Assembly: GCA_020637295.1 (NCBI GenBank)
Contig: JACJWF010000001.1
Span: 558,001 to 622,000 of the forward strand
Direction: 5' to 3'
DNA: 64,000 nt
Source: Acidimicrobiaceae bacterium
GTDB taxonomy: Bacteria; Actinomycetota; Acidimicrobiia; Acidimicrobiales; Ilumatobacteraceae
How positions within the stretch are numbered: the stretch's first letter is position 1; every line of letters starts with the position of its first letter. Shown piece by piece: positions 42,431-50,885 of this stretch. The position numbers and the translations under genes are program-made. The notes beneath the pieces are model-generated. The model was not told where the DNA came from and did not search any database. It saw only the letters and a list, made by a program, of their open reading frames with translations.

Positions 42431-43855
42431 ATGAAGAAGTACACGACGCTGGCCGTCGCGGCCGCGCTGGTCCTGGCGGCCTGTGGCGACGAGCGCAGCA
42501 CCACCGACACCACGCAGGCACCGGCCACCACGGTCGCCGCCACCGACGCCCCACCGGCCACGGACTCCATGCCGGCGCCCGAGACCACCGCCGGTGACGA
42601 CGGGGTGCTGAACGTGCCGGAGGACTTCGCCACCATCCAGGCGGCAGTGGACGCCGCCCAGCCGGGCGACCTGATCCTGATCGCGCCCGGCACCTACCAC
42701 GAGGCCGTCAACGTGGTCACCGACCAGCTCACCATTCGCGGACTGGACCGCAACGAGGTGGTGCTGGACGGTGAGTTCGACCTGGACAACGGCATCCGCA
42801 TCCTCGGTGCCAAGGGCGTGGCCGTGGAGAACATGACCGCCACCAACTACACCTCCAACGGCTTCTTCTGGACCGGGGTGGACGGCTACCGCGGCTCGTA
42901 CCTCACCGCCTACCGCACCGGCGACTACGGCGTGTACGCGTTCGACTCGATCAACGGCCAACTCGACCACATCTACGCGGCGGGCAGCCCGGACGCCGGC
43001 ATCTACATCGGCGAGTGCTACCCGTGCAACGCGGTGGTCAGCGACGTGGTCAGCGAGCACAACGGCCTCGGCTACTCGGGCACCAACTCGGGCGGCAACC
43101 TGATCATCATCAACTCGGTCTTCCGCTACAACCGGGCCGGTGTGGTGCCCAACAGCGGCAGCTACGAGCTGTGCTACCCCGAGCGCGACACCACCATCGT
43201 GGGCAACCTCGTGTACTCCAACAACCAGGGCGACACCCCGGCGATCGACGTGGCCCTGCTGGCCATGGGCAACGGCATCGTGGTGGCCGGCGGCGTGCTC
43301 AACGACATCGAGCGCAACCAGATCTGGGACCACGACAAGGCCGGCATCGCGCTGGTGCCGTACCTGGAGGACGACCCCAACGACGACCTGCCGACGCCGG
43401 AGGAGTGGGACGTCACCTGCGCCGACGCCAAGCAGCAGCTGCCCCAGGACCCCGGCGGCGCGATCCTCTGGAACGCCCAGCAGAACCGGGTGATCGGCAA
43501 CGAGATCAGCGACAGCCGCCAGTACGACATCATCCTCGCCTCGGCGGATCTGGACGTGGGCACGCTGGGCAACTGCTTCGCCGGCAACGTCATGGGCGCC
43601 ACTGCCCCCACCGACCTCGAGGCGCTCGGCCCGTGCGACGGCACGCAGGCGACGGACTGGTCGGCCGGCGCATACGACATCATCACCTGGCTGGCCGAGG
43701 AGCACCCGCCGTCCGCCGACTGGAAGACGGCCAGCCTGCCGGCGCTGGAGCCCCAGGAGAACATGCCCGACGCCGCCACGGCCCCGGCCAACCCGGCCAC
43801 CAACGTGCCGGCGCCGGTGGACGTGGACGCCATCGCCGTGCCCGCCAAGCCGTGA
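42431..43855 (+). CDS. Parallel beta-helix (NosD-like) lipoprotein
   Basis: 474 residues. Lipobox LVLAAC, then a Thr/Pro linker, then a right-handed beta-helix made of repeated strand turns (ATIQAAVDAAQPGDLILIAPGTYHEAV-type opening; later GVYAFDSINGQLDHIY, AGIYIGE and IIINSVFRYNRAG). This is the PbH1/NosD carbohydrate-binding-like fold. Four or more cysteines (GECYPCNAV, ELCYPERD, TCADAK, NCFAG) could form disulfides outside the cell. In nitrous oxide systems NosD helps copper-site maturation; here the upstream neighbour is a copper protein, which makes the pairing suggestive but unproven. Confidence 0.83.
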   Translation: MKKYTTLAVAAALVLAACGDERSTTDTTQAPATTVAATDAPPATDSMPAPETTAGDDGVLNVPEDFATIQAAVDAAQPGDLILIAPGTYHEAVNVVTDQLTIRGLDRNEVVLDGEFDLDNGIRILGAKGVAVENMTATNYTSNGFFWTGVDGYRGSYLTAYRTGDYGVYAFDSINGQLDHIYAAGSPDAGIYIGECYPCNAVVSDVVSEHNGLGYSGTNSGGNLIIINSVFRYNRAGVVPNSGSYELCYPERDTTIVGNLVYSNNQGDTPAIDVALLAMGNGIVVAGGVLNDIERNQIWDHDKAGIALVPYLEDDPNDDLPTPEEWDVTCADAKQQLPQDPGGAILWNAQQNRVIGNEISDSRQYDIILASADLDVGTLGNCFAGNVMGATAPTDLEALGPCDGTQATDWSAGAYDIITWLAEEHPPSADWKTASLPALEPQENMPDAATAPANPATNVPAPVDVDAIAVPAKP

Positions 43856-43859
43856 CGCG

Positions 43860-44768
43860 ATGCGCCTGAGGGGTGCGGCCGCGCTGGCCGCCGCCACGCT
43901 GCTCACCGCCGCCGCCTGCACGTCCTGCACGGACGGCGGCGGCGAGCAGGCGTGGGACCCGCACACGTCGGCCACCTCGCTCGGCCGCCCCGACCGCCCG
44001 GTGGCGGGGCCCCAGGGCGCCCAGGCCCAGTTCCTGGTGGAATGCGGCTACAGCCACGCCGCCCTGGATGACCCGATCGTGTACCCCGGCCAGCCCGGTC
44101 TCAGCCACCTGCACTCGTTCTTCGGCAACACCGGAGTGGACGCGTTCACCACGGTGGACCAACTTCCCGGCGGCGAGACCACGTGCGATCAGCAGCAGGA
44201 TGCCGCGGCCTACTGGGCCCCCGCCCTGCTGCGCAGCATCGCCGTGATCGACCCGGTGAAGAGCACGGCCTACTACCGGCCGGGTCTGGATGTGGACCCC
44301 ACCACGGTGCAGGCCATGCCGGCCGGTCTGGTGATGATCGCCGGCGACGCCAACACGGCCGAGGCCCAGCCCGCGGAGATCGTGGCCTGGTCGTGCGGCA
44401 CGGGCATCGAGCGGGCGGTCACCCCGCCGACGTGCGTGGAGGGCCGCAACCTGCGGCTGATCATCACGTTCCCGGACTGCTGGGACGGGGTGAACCTGGA
44501 CAGCCCGAACCACCACACCCACGTGGCGTACAGCAGCGGGGGCCAATGCCCGAAGGGCTACCCGGTGCCGATCCTGCAACTGCAGTTCAGCGTGGAGTAC
44601 CCGGTGACGGGAGACCCCGAGGGGCTGCTGCTGGCCAGCGGCGGGTTGCTCACCGGCCACGCCGACTTCATGAACGGCTGGGACCAGGAGAAGTTGGAGA
44701 GCGAGGTGGCCCTGTGCATCCACCGCGACCTCGTGTGCGGCGTCACCAGCGGCCGCAAGACCGGCTGA
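43860..44768 (+). CDS. DUF1996 domain exported protein
   Basis: 302 residues. The signal peptide ends near a possible lipobox (LTAAAC). The DUF1996 region shows its landmark FLVECGYSHAALDDPIVYPG and GLSHLHSFFGNT, plus the DCWDGVNLDSPNHHTHVAY block rich in His. The domain is common in actinobacteria and fungi with no settled function; conserved His residues hint at metal binding. It starts 4 nt after the beta-helix gene, so the three exported proteins are probably one transcript. Confidence 0.85.
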   Translation: MRLRGAAALAAATLLTAAACTSCTDGGGEQAWDPHTSATSLGRPDRPVAGPQGAQAQFLVECGYSHAALDDPIVYPGQPGLSHLHSFFGNTGVDAFTTVDQLPGGETTCDQQQDAAAYWAPALLRSIAVIDPVKSTAYYRPGLDVDPTTVQAMPAGLVMIAGDANTAEAQPAEIVAWSCGTGIERAVTPPTCVEGRNLRLIITFPDCWDGVNLDSPNHHTHVAYSSGGQCPKGYPVPILQLQFSVEYPVTGDPEGLLLASGGLLTGHADFMNGWDQEKLESEVALCIHRDLVCGVTSGRKTG

Positions 44769-44786
44769 GGCCCGAGGCCGAGGGAG

Positions 44787-45566
44787 CTACAACCGCCCGG
44801 AGGCGATCACCCGAGCCAGGAAGTCCCGCGTCTCGGCATGCTGCGGCTCCGTGAACAGTTGGGCCGGCGGGGCGGACTCCAGGATCACCCCGTCCTGCAG
44901 GAAGCAGACCAGGTCGGCGATCTCGCGGGCGAAGCCCATCTCGTGGGTGGCCAGCACCATGGTCATGCCGTCGTTGCGCATCTCGCGCACCACGTTGAGC
45001 ACCTCGCCGACGAGCACAGGGTCCAGCGCTGCGGTGATCTCGTCGAGCAGCATCAACTCGGGTTGCATCGCCAGTGCTCGCACGATGGCCACCCGCTGCT
45101 GCTGGCCGCCGCTCAACTGGTCCGGGTAGGCGTCGGCCTTGTCGGCCAGGCCCAGTCGCTGCAGCAGGTGCATGGCGGTGGCCTTGGCGTCGCCGGCGCT
45201 GCGCCCGAGCACCTTCATGGGCGCCAGCGTGATGTTGCGCAGCACGCTCATGTGGGGGAACAGGTTGTAGCTCTGGAACACCATGCCGATCCGCCGGCGG
45301 ATGGGGTCCGGGTCCAGGCCGGGCTCGGCGAGGTCCACCGCGCCGCCGGTGCCGTGCAGCCAGATCTCGCCGTCGTCCACGGGCTCGAGCATGTTGATGC
45401 AACGCAGCATGGTGCTCTTGCCGGACCCGGAGGCGCCGATGAGGCAGACCACTTCGTGCTCGCCGATGTCCAGGCAGATGTCGTGCAGCACGGTGCGGCG
45501 GTGGGCCTTGGTGCCGAACGACTTGCGGAGGTTGCGGATCTCCACCTTGGGTGTGGCGCCGTTCAT
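44787..45566 (-). CDS. Polar amino-acid ABC transporter ATP-binding protein
   Basis: 259 residues of the GlnQ/HisP type: Walker A GASGSGKST, FQSYNLFPHMSVLRNI Q-loop region, LSGGQQQR signature, Walker B LMLLDEITAALDP and the ATHEMGFAREIAD switch typical of the amino-acid importers. The ATG overlaps the permease stop (ATGA). It forms an operon with the permease and binding protein upstream. Confidence 0.94.
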   Translation of the reverse strand: MNGATPKVEIRNLRKSFGTKAHRRTVLHDICLDIGEHEVVCLIGASGSGKSTMLRCINMLEPVDDGEIWLHGTGGAVDLAEPGLDPDPIRRRIGMVFQSYNLFPHMSVLRNITLAPMKVLGRSAGDAKATAMHLLQRLGLADKADAYPDQLSGGQQQRVAIVRALAMQPELMLLDEITAALDPVLVGEVLNVVREMRNDGMTMVLATHEMGFAREIADLVCFLQDGVILESAPPAQLFTEPQHAETRDFLARVIASGRL

Positions 45567-46471
45567 GCGACCTGCGACCCTCCGGTGCGGCGCCGGTGGC
45601 GCGCCGAGTACCAGTCCACCAGGCGGGTCTCGGGGATGGTGAGGATCAGGAAGATCACGGCGGCGACTACGTACGGTGTGTAGTTGAACGTGCGGTCCTT
45701 GATGACCTGCGCCCGGCGGAACAACTCGTACACGCCCAGCAGGCTGAGCAGGGCGACGTCCTTCTGCAGGGAGAGCATGTCGTTCATCAGCGGCGGCACC
45801 ACGCGGCGGGCCGCCTGGGGCAGCACCACATGGCGCATGGTCTGCGTCTGGGTGAGGCCCAGCGACCGGGCGCCGGCCCGCTGGCTCTCGTGGATGCCCT
45901 CGATGCCGGAGCGGAACACCTCGGCCACGTAGGCGGAGTAGGCGAGGATCAGCGCCACCGGCCCCCACAGGTAGGCGGAGTTCCAGCGGCCGCCGAACCA
46001 CAGCAGGTGGAACTCGCCCTTCAGCCCGAGGGCGGGGATGCCGAACCCGACGAGGTAGATGGTGAGGATCACCGGGATGCCGCGGAACAGGTCCGTGTAG
46101 GCCGCGGCGAACGCCCGCAGGGGGAACAGGGCGGGATTGCGGATGTTGCGCATCATGGCCAGTGCCACGCCCCAGATGAGGATGAACGGCACGCAGGTGA
46201 GGAACAACTTCACGTCGGTCCAGAGGTAGCCGAGCAGGTCGGGGAAGTCCTGGCGGAAGCGGGCCCCGTTGAAGAACGTCTTCTTCACGGTGGGCCAGCC
46301 GGGCGTGCGCGGCACGATCAGCACCACCGCCAGGAGCACCGCGGTCATGCTGCTGGCGGCGATCAGCGCGGCCCGCCGCCGCTGCTGGCGTAGCCAGACC
46401 TCCCGCCGGGTGAGGACGCGAGAGGGCGCCGGCGGATCGCCGGCGCCCTCACGGTGCGATAGTGCCGCCAT
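45563..46471 (-). CDS. Polar amino-acid ABC transporter permease
   Basis: 302 residues. A cytoplasmic N terminus of about 35 residues precedes transmembrane segments of the HisMQ/GlnP family. The coupling motif appears as GARSLGLTQTQTMRHVVLPQAARRVVPP. The start ATG is 10 nt from the binding-protein stop, and a strong hairpin lies within its first 17 codons, which may lower its translation relative to the binding protein. Confidence 0.92.
   Translation of the reverse strand: MAALSHREGAGDPPAPSRVLTRREVWLRQQRRRAALIAASSMTAVLLAVVLIVPRTPGWPTVKKTFFNGARFRQDFPDLLGYLWTDVKLFLTCVPFILIWGVALAMMRNIRNPALFPLRAFAAAYTDLFRGIPVILTIYLVGFGIPALGLKGEFHLLWFGGRWNSAYLWGPVALILAYSAYVAEVFRSGIEGIHESQRAGARSLGLTQTQTMRHVVLPQAARRVVPPLMNDMLSLQKDVALLSLLGVYELFRRAQVIKDRTFNYTPYVVAAVIFLILTIPETRLVDWYSARHRRRTGGSQVA
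46422..46450 (-). promoter_or_regulatory. 13-bp perfect hairpin inside the 5' end of the permease gene
   Basis: GAGGGCGCCGGCG pairs exactly with CGCCGGCGCCCTC around a GAT loop, 21 nt into the permease coding sequence and about 32 nt beyond the binding-protein stop. It is placed to protect the upstream message from 3' decay or to damp permease expression. Confidence 0.45.
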
Positions 46472-46481
46472 CTCGGGTGGG

Positions 46482-47387
46482 TCAGCCCATCGAGATCTCG
46501 GGGGCCTCGGTGTACTCGCCCATCCACGTGTCGGTGATGGTGGCGAGTTCGCCCGACGCCGTCAGGTTGGCCAGGGCCATGTTGACGCACTCCACCAGCG
46601 GGTTGTCCTTGGCGAAGAGCATGCCCCACGGCTCGGCCTCGCTGCCGGCCGATGCCGGGAACTGGCCGATGACCTTGGCGTTGTCGAACTCGGCGGCCGA
46701 CAGGTACAGGGCGGTGGGCAGGTCCACCACGAGGATGTCGATCTGGCCGTTCACCAGCGCCGCGTTGGCGTCGGCGTTGCTGTTGAAGATCTGCACCTGG
46801 CTGTCGGGCTGGATGACGTTCTCCACCAGGTCGATGCTGGTGGTGCCGGCGGCGACACCGATGTTCAGCGACTTCAGATCGGCGATGGTGCTGATCTGCA
46901 GGGTGCTGTCGGCGCTGGCGATGGCGGCCTGCGGCGCCGAGTAGTACGGGTCGCTGAACGTCACGACCTGCTGGCGCTCGGCGTTGATCGAGTACTGCTG
47001 CAGGTTGAAGTCGAAGGTTTTCTCACCAGGGGCGATGGCCTCGTCGAAGCCGGTGCGGACCCAGCTGACGGCGTCGCCCTCGAAACCCATCTGGGCGGCG
47101 ACGGCCATGGCCAGCGCGGCCTCGAAGCCCTGGCCGGAGGCCGGGTCGTCGTCGATGACGTAGGGCGGGTAAGCCGGGTCGCCGGTGGCGATGGTGAGCA
47201 TGCCGGCCTCGAGGGTCTTGCCCTCGGCGCAGGCGGCGGCATCACCGGAGGGGGCGTCGGTGGACGGCGCATCCGTGGAGGGGGCGTCGGTGGCCGGGGC
47301 CTGAGTGGTGGTGGTGGACTCGTCGTCGCCGCAGGCGGCGAGCAGCAGGCCGGCGAATGCGGCCACTGCGATGATCTGTCGCTTCAT
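46482..47387 (-). CDS. Amino-acid ABC transporter substrate-binding lipoprotein
   Basis: A family 3 extracellular solute-binding protein, 301 residues. Lipobox LLLAAC, then a Thr/Asp/Ala linker with three STDAP-like repeats, then the bilobal domain with TIATGDPAYPPYVIDD, GFEAALAMAVAAQMGF, FDFNLQQYSI, VTFSDPYYSA and the second lobe IGVAAGTTS. The ligand is not determinable from motifs. First gene of the importer operon; it diverges from the TetR gene. Confidence 0.92.
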   Translation of the reverse strand: MKRQIIAVAAFAGLLLAACGDDESTTTTQAPATDAPSTDAPSTDAPSGDAAACAEGKTLEAGMLTIATGDPAYPPYVIDDDPASGQGFEAALAMAVAAQMGFEGDAVSWVRTGFDEAIAPGEKTFDFNLQQYSINAERQQVVTFSDPYYSAPQAAIASADSTLQISTIADLKSLNIGVAAGTTSIDLVENVIQPDSQVQIFNSNADANAALVNGQIDILVVDLPTALYLSAAEFDNAKVIGQFPASAGSEAEPWGMLFAKDNPLVECVNMALANLTASGELATITDTWMGEYTEAPEISMG

Positions 47388-47468
47388 CGGGTGGGTGCTC
47401 CTTGCAGTTGTTCACACTGACCTCGCCAGGCTAATCCGCAGAAGGATTTTCGGAGGGGTGCCTTGACG

Positions 47469-47497
47469 TTGAGACGAATTTCGTCTTAGTGTCTCAA
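47469..47497. promoter_or_regulatory. TetR operator overlapping the promoter
   Basis: A 15-bp palindrome, AGACGAATTTCGTCT (47472-47486), is nested with outer arms TTGAGAC (47469-47475) and GTCTCAA (47491-47497). A -35 TTGACG (47463-47468) and a -10-like TAGTGT (47487-47492) flank it with an 18-nt spacer. Bound TetR protein would block its own promoter. The ATG at 47501 follows 8 nt after the -10, so the transcript is probably leaderless. Confidence 0.65.
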
Positions 47498-47500
47498 CTC

Positions 47501-48094
47501 ATGTCCCCGCAGGCCCTGCCGTCCGCCACCGAGCGTCGCGTCCTGGAGGCCGCCAAGGCCTGCTGCGCCCGCTGGGGCATCGACAAGGTCACCATCGACG
47601 ACATCGCCGCCGAGTCGGGGGTGTCCCGGGCCACGCTCTACCGCATGTTCCCCGGCGGCAAGGACGTGCTGTTCGAGGCCATGCGCCTTCGCGAGCTGGA
47701 GGACTTCTTCGAGCGCCTGGCCGCCCAGATCGCCGGCGCCGTCAGCCTGGAGGACCTGCTGGTCCGCACCGTCGTCGCCGCCACCCACGAGATGCGGGCC
47801 GACGACCACCTCGCGGTCATGCTGGCCTCCGAGCCGGGCGACACGCTGGGCCAGCTCACCGTGGACGGGCTGCCGCGGATCATCCGCGTCGCCACCGTGT
47901 TCCTCGCCCCGCTGGTGGACAGCTACCTGCCCCGCCGCGAGGCCGCCCGCCTGGTGGAACTGCTCGCCCGTCTCGTCATCAGCTACTTCCTCGCCCCGTC
48001 CGACCATGTGGACCTCGGCGACCCCGAGTCCGCCGCCACCTTCATCCGTACCTTCATCACGCCGGCCTTCGAAGCCTCACTCATCAGGAGCTGA
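47501..48094 (+). CDS. TetR/AcrR family transcriptional regulator
   Basis: 197 residues. The DNA-binding domain is at 8-55: RRVLEAAKACCARWGIDKVTIDDIAAESGVSRATLYRMFPGGKD in overlapping motifs. The ligand domain follows, with no recognised effector. The nested palindromes just upstream suggest autorepression. It is followed 8 nt later by the diiron-protein gene, which is likely part of the same regulated transcript. Confidence 0.92.
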   Translation: MSPQALPSATERRVLEAAKACCARWGIDKVTIDDIAAESGVSRATLYRMFPGGKDVLFEAMRLRELEDFFERLAAQIAGAVSLEDLLVRTVVAATHEMRADDHLAVMLASEPGDTLGQLTVDGLPRIIRVATVFLAPLVDSYLPRREAARLVELLARLVISYFLAPSDHVDLGDPESAATFIRTFITPAFEASLIRS

Positions 48095-48102
48095 ATCCGC
48101 CC

Positions 48103-49227
48103 ATGACCGTCACCCACAGCAGCAACGAGGAGATCATCGGCCGGGCCGAGATCAACGACGTGGAGGCCATCCTGGCCATCCCCAACGTGGACCCCAACGA
48201 GATCGAACACGTCGTCAAGAACAACGCCGACTCGATCTTCTCGTGGGACTACACCCTGCAGCGACCGGCCCTTCGCAAGCTGTACGAGAAGGCCAAGACC
48301 GGCCAGTGGAACGCCACCACGGACCTGCCCTGGGACACCGACGTGGATGCCGAGAAGATCGCCAAGGAAGAGCGCGAGCTGATCGGCATCGGCCTGGACC
48401 CCGCCCGCCTGGACGGCACCCCGGTCGCCAAGTGGGGCGACAAGGAGTGGCTGGAGTTCAACATGGAGAGCAAGAACTGGAGCCTCAGCCAGTTCATGCA
48501 CGGCGAGCAGGGTGCGCTCCTCTGCACCGCCAAGATCGTCGAGACCGTGCCGTGGTACGACGCCAAGCTGTACGCCAGCACCCAGGTGGTGGACGAGGCC
48601 CGCCACGTGGAGGTGTTCGCCCGTTACCTGCAGGAGAAGCTGGGCGGCGAGTACCAGGTCAACGTCCACCTGCGGATGCTGCTCGACGACATCATCAACG
48701 ACAGCCGCTGGGACATGACCTACCTGGGCATGCAGGTGATGGTGGAGGGTCTGGCCCTCGCCGCCTTCGGCTTCCAGCACCAGATGACCACCGAGCCCCT
48801 GCTGAAGCAGTTGCTGCGCTACGTGATGAGCGACGAGGCCCGCCACGTGGCCTTCGGCGTGCTGTCGCTGAAGGAGGCGTACGACGAGATGACCGACGCC
48901 GAGATCGCCCAGCGCCAGGAGTTCGCCTTCGAGGCCGCCCTGCGCATGCGCGACCGGTTCATGTCGCAGGAGGTGTGGGAGCGCATGGGCATCAACACCC
49001 GAGACATCCTCCCCGTCATCCTCGCCGACCCGACCCGCGTCATGTTCCAGAGCATGCTGTTCAGCAAGATCGTCCCGAACTGCAAGAAGCTCGGCCTGCT
49101 GGACCGCAACGACCAGTGGCTGCGCCGCCGGTTCGAGGAGATGAACGTCATCCAGTTCGAGGACTGGGAGGACACCGGCGAGGAGTACGTCAAGTTCGAG
49201 CTCGGCGAGGAACTCGCCGGCAGCTGA
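48103..49227 (+). CDS. Ferritin-like diiron oxygenase/desaturase-type protein
   Basis: 374 residues. A four-helix diiron site is complete by inspection: E135 (HGEQGAL), E165-x2-H168 (DEARH), E215 (VMVEGLAL) and E245-x2-H248 (DEARH). This E, ExxH, E, ExxH pattern is that of R2-like proteins, acyl desaturases and N-oxygenases. No R2 radical-tyrosine context or subunit partner is visible, so substrate oxidation (lipid or amine) is more likely than nucleotide reduction. It is encoded right after a TetR regulator, which fits substrate-induced expression. A UUCG hairpin ends the unit. Confidence 0.82.
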   Translation: MTVTHSSNEEIIGRAEINDVEAILAIPNVDPNEIEHVVKNNADSIFSWDYTLQRPALRKLYEKAKTGQWNATTDLPWDTDVDAEKIAKEERELIGIGLDPARLDGTPVAKWGDKEWLEFNMESKNWSLSQFMHGEQGALLCTAKIVETVPWYDAKLYASTQVVDEARHVEVFARYLQEKLGGEYQVNVHLRMLLDDIINDSRWDMTYLGMQVMVEGLALAAFGFQHQMTTEPLLKQLLRYVMSDEARHVAFGVLSLKEAYDEMTDAEIAQRQEFAFEAALRMRDRFMSQEVWERMGINTRDILPVILADPTRVMFQSMLFSKIVPNCKKLGLLDRNDQWLRRRFEEMNVIQFEDWEDTGEEYVKFELGEELAGS

Positions 49228-49252
49228 ACCGTTCACGTTCGTGCACCGGACG

Positions 49253-49278
49253 CGGGCCGGGCCTTCGGGCCCGGCCCG
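49253..49278 (+). terminator. Very stable 11-bp hairpin with UUCG loop
   Basis: CGGGCCGGGCC and GGCCCGGCCCG close a TTCG tetraloop 25 nt after the diiron gene stop. C(UUCG)G loops are exceptionally stable. No T-tract follows; it could end transcription with Rho or block 3' exonucleases. Confidence 0.5.
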
Positions 49279-49322
49279 TGCCGCGCCCGGGGCGCGCTCT
49301 GGGTGGCGGCCGGCTCAACGGT

Positions 49323-49328
49323 TAGTCT
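49323..49328 (+). promoter_or_regulatory. -10 box (TAGTCT) for the winged-helix protein/dapA operon
   Basis: TAGTCT ends 7 nt before the ATG at 49336, the spacing of a leaderless start, and supports that start over the GTG 3 nt upstream or more distal codons. Confidence 0.42.
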
Positions 49329-49335
49329 GCGAGTG

Positions 49336-49953
49336 ATGGCACACGTGAGCGACCCGTACTTCCGCACGTTCCACGCCCTGCGGCTGAAGGGGTTCGCCAA
49401 GGCCGACATCGTCGCCGAAGTGGCCGACCTGCCGGTGGCCACGGTGGAGGCGCACCTGGCCGGTCTGCAGGCCAAGGAACTGGCGACGTTCCGTGAGGCT
49501 CGCCAGCTCTGGCAGCTCACGCCGGGTGGGCGTGAGGCACATCGCATGGCCCTCGCGGAGGACCTGGCCGGTGCCGACGTGGCATCGCTCACCGCCCCCT
49601 ACCAGGAGTTCCTGACCCTCAACGAGCAGTTCAAGGCGCTGTGTGCGGACTGGCAGTTGCGTGGCGGCGAGCCCAACGACCACACGGATCAGGCGTACGA
49701 CGCCGGCGTCGTGGCCCGTCTCCAGGCCATCGATGCGGCCGCTCAGCCGGTGGTGGCCAAGATGGGCGAGGTGCTGGCCCGCCTCGGCGCCTATGGGCCC
49801 CGTCTGGAGCACACCTGCCAGCGAGTGGCCATCGGTGAAACGAATATGTTCACCGGTGTCATGTGCGGCAGCTATCACGATGTGTGGATGGAACTGCACG
49901 AAGACCTCATCCTTACCCAGGGCATCGACCGCGCCGCCGAGGGGTCGTTCTGA
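49336..49953 (+). CDS. Winged-helix-type protein of unknown function
   Basis: 205 residues. Residues 1 to about 75 look like a MarR-like winged helix (FHALRLKGFAKADIVAEVADLPVATVEAHLAGLQ, then a basic wing WQLTPGGREAH). The remainder is a helical bundle with a late HEDLILTQGIDR. Such modules are seen near pyruvate phosphate dikinase genes in actinobacteria, but none is here. Its stop overlaps the dapA ATG (TGATG), so it is translationally coupled to lysine synthesis. I cannot assign a function. Confidence 0.75.
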   Translation: MAHVSDPYFRTFHALRLKGFAKADIVAEVADLPVATVEAHLAGLQAKELATFREARQLWQLTPGGREAHRMALAEDLAGADVASLTAPYQEFLTLNEQFKALCADWQLRGGEPNDHTDQAYDAGVVARLQAIDAAAQPVVAKMGEVLARLGAYGPRLEHTCQRVAIGETNMFTGVMCGSYHDVWMELHEDLILTQGIDRAAEGSF

Positions 49954-50864
49954 TGGCCCGCTTCGGTCGTGTGCTGTCGGCGATGGTCACGCCGTTCGAC
50001 GCGGACGGTGCGCTGGACCTGGACGAAGCCCGTCGCCTGGCCCGCTGGCTGGAGGCCAACGGCCACGACGGCCTGGTGGTGGCGGGCACGACCGGCGAGT
50101 CGCCGGTGCTCAGCGAGGACGAGAAGCTGGCGCTGTTCGCCGCTGTCATCGAGGCCGTGTCCATCCCGGTCATCGCCGGGGCGGGCAGCAACGACACCGC
50201 CCACTCCGTGCACCTCACCAAGGAGGCTGCGGCGCTGGGCGCAGCCGGCATCCTGGCCGTCTGCCCGTATTACAACCGGCCGTCGCAGGCCGGCATCGAA
50301 GGGCACATGCGGGCCATCGCCGCAGCCAGCGACCTTCCGGTGATGGTCTACGACATCCCGGTGCGCAGCGGCCGCAAGATCTCCACCGCCGTGCTGCTGC
50401 GCCTGGCCCACGAGGTGCCCACGGTGCTGGCGCTGAAGGATGCCGCGGGCAACCCGGGCGAGACCGCCAACGTGGTGGCCCAGGCGCCCGCTGGCTACGA
50501 GGTCTACAGCGGCGACGATTCGCTGACGCTGCCGCTCCTGGCCGTTGGTGCCGTGGGGGTGGTGGGCGTGGCCACCCACTGGACCGGCCCGGACCACCAG
50601 GAGCTGATGGGGCTGTGGGAGAACGGCGACACGGTGGGGGCCCGCGAGGTCAATGCCCGCTTGCTGCCCAGCTTCGCGTTCGAGACCGGCGACGACGCCC
50701 CCAACCCCATCCCCACCAAGGCGATGATGCGCCATCTCGGTTTCGCCGTCGGCCAGGCCCGCCTGCCGATGGGCCCGGCGCCGGCCTTCGTGGACGAGCG
50801 TGCGCCGCAGGTGCTGGCCGAGTTGGAGCGTCGTCGGGCGGCCGCTGCACGCCCGGCAGGCTGA
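49953..50864 (+). CDS. dapA: 4-hydroxy-tetrahydrodipicolinate synthase
   Basis: Condenses pyruvate with aspartate semialdehyde, the first dedicated lysine/DAP step. 303 residues in a TIM barrel: GTTGESPVLSEDEK (substrate Thr pair), the catalytic Tyr133 in VMVYDIPVRSG, and Schiff-base K162 in LALKDAAGN. The ATG overlaps the upstream stop by one base. The gene order dapA-RNase J-FtsK is conserved in actinobacteria. Confidence 0.96.
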   Translation: MARFGRVLSAMVTPFDADGALDLDEARRLARWLEANGHDGLVVAGTTGESPVLSEDEKLALFAAVIEAVSIPVIAGAGSNDTAHSVHLTKEAAALGAAGILAVCPYYNRPSQAGIEGHMRAIAAASDLPVMVYDIPVRSGRKISTAVLLRLAHEVPTVLALKDAAGNPGETANVVAQAPAGYEVYSGDDSLTLPLLAVGAVGVVGVATHWTGPDHQELMGLWENGDTVGAREVNARLLPSFAFETGDDAPNPIPTKAMMRHLGFAVGQARLPMGPAPAFVDERAPQVLAELERRRAAAARPAG

Positions 50865-50885
50865 TCGATCCGGCAGACTGAGCCG

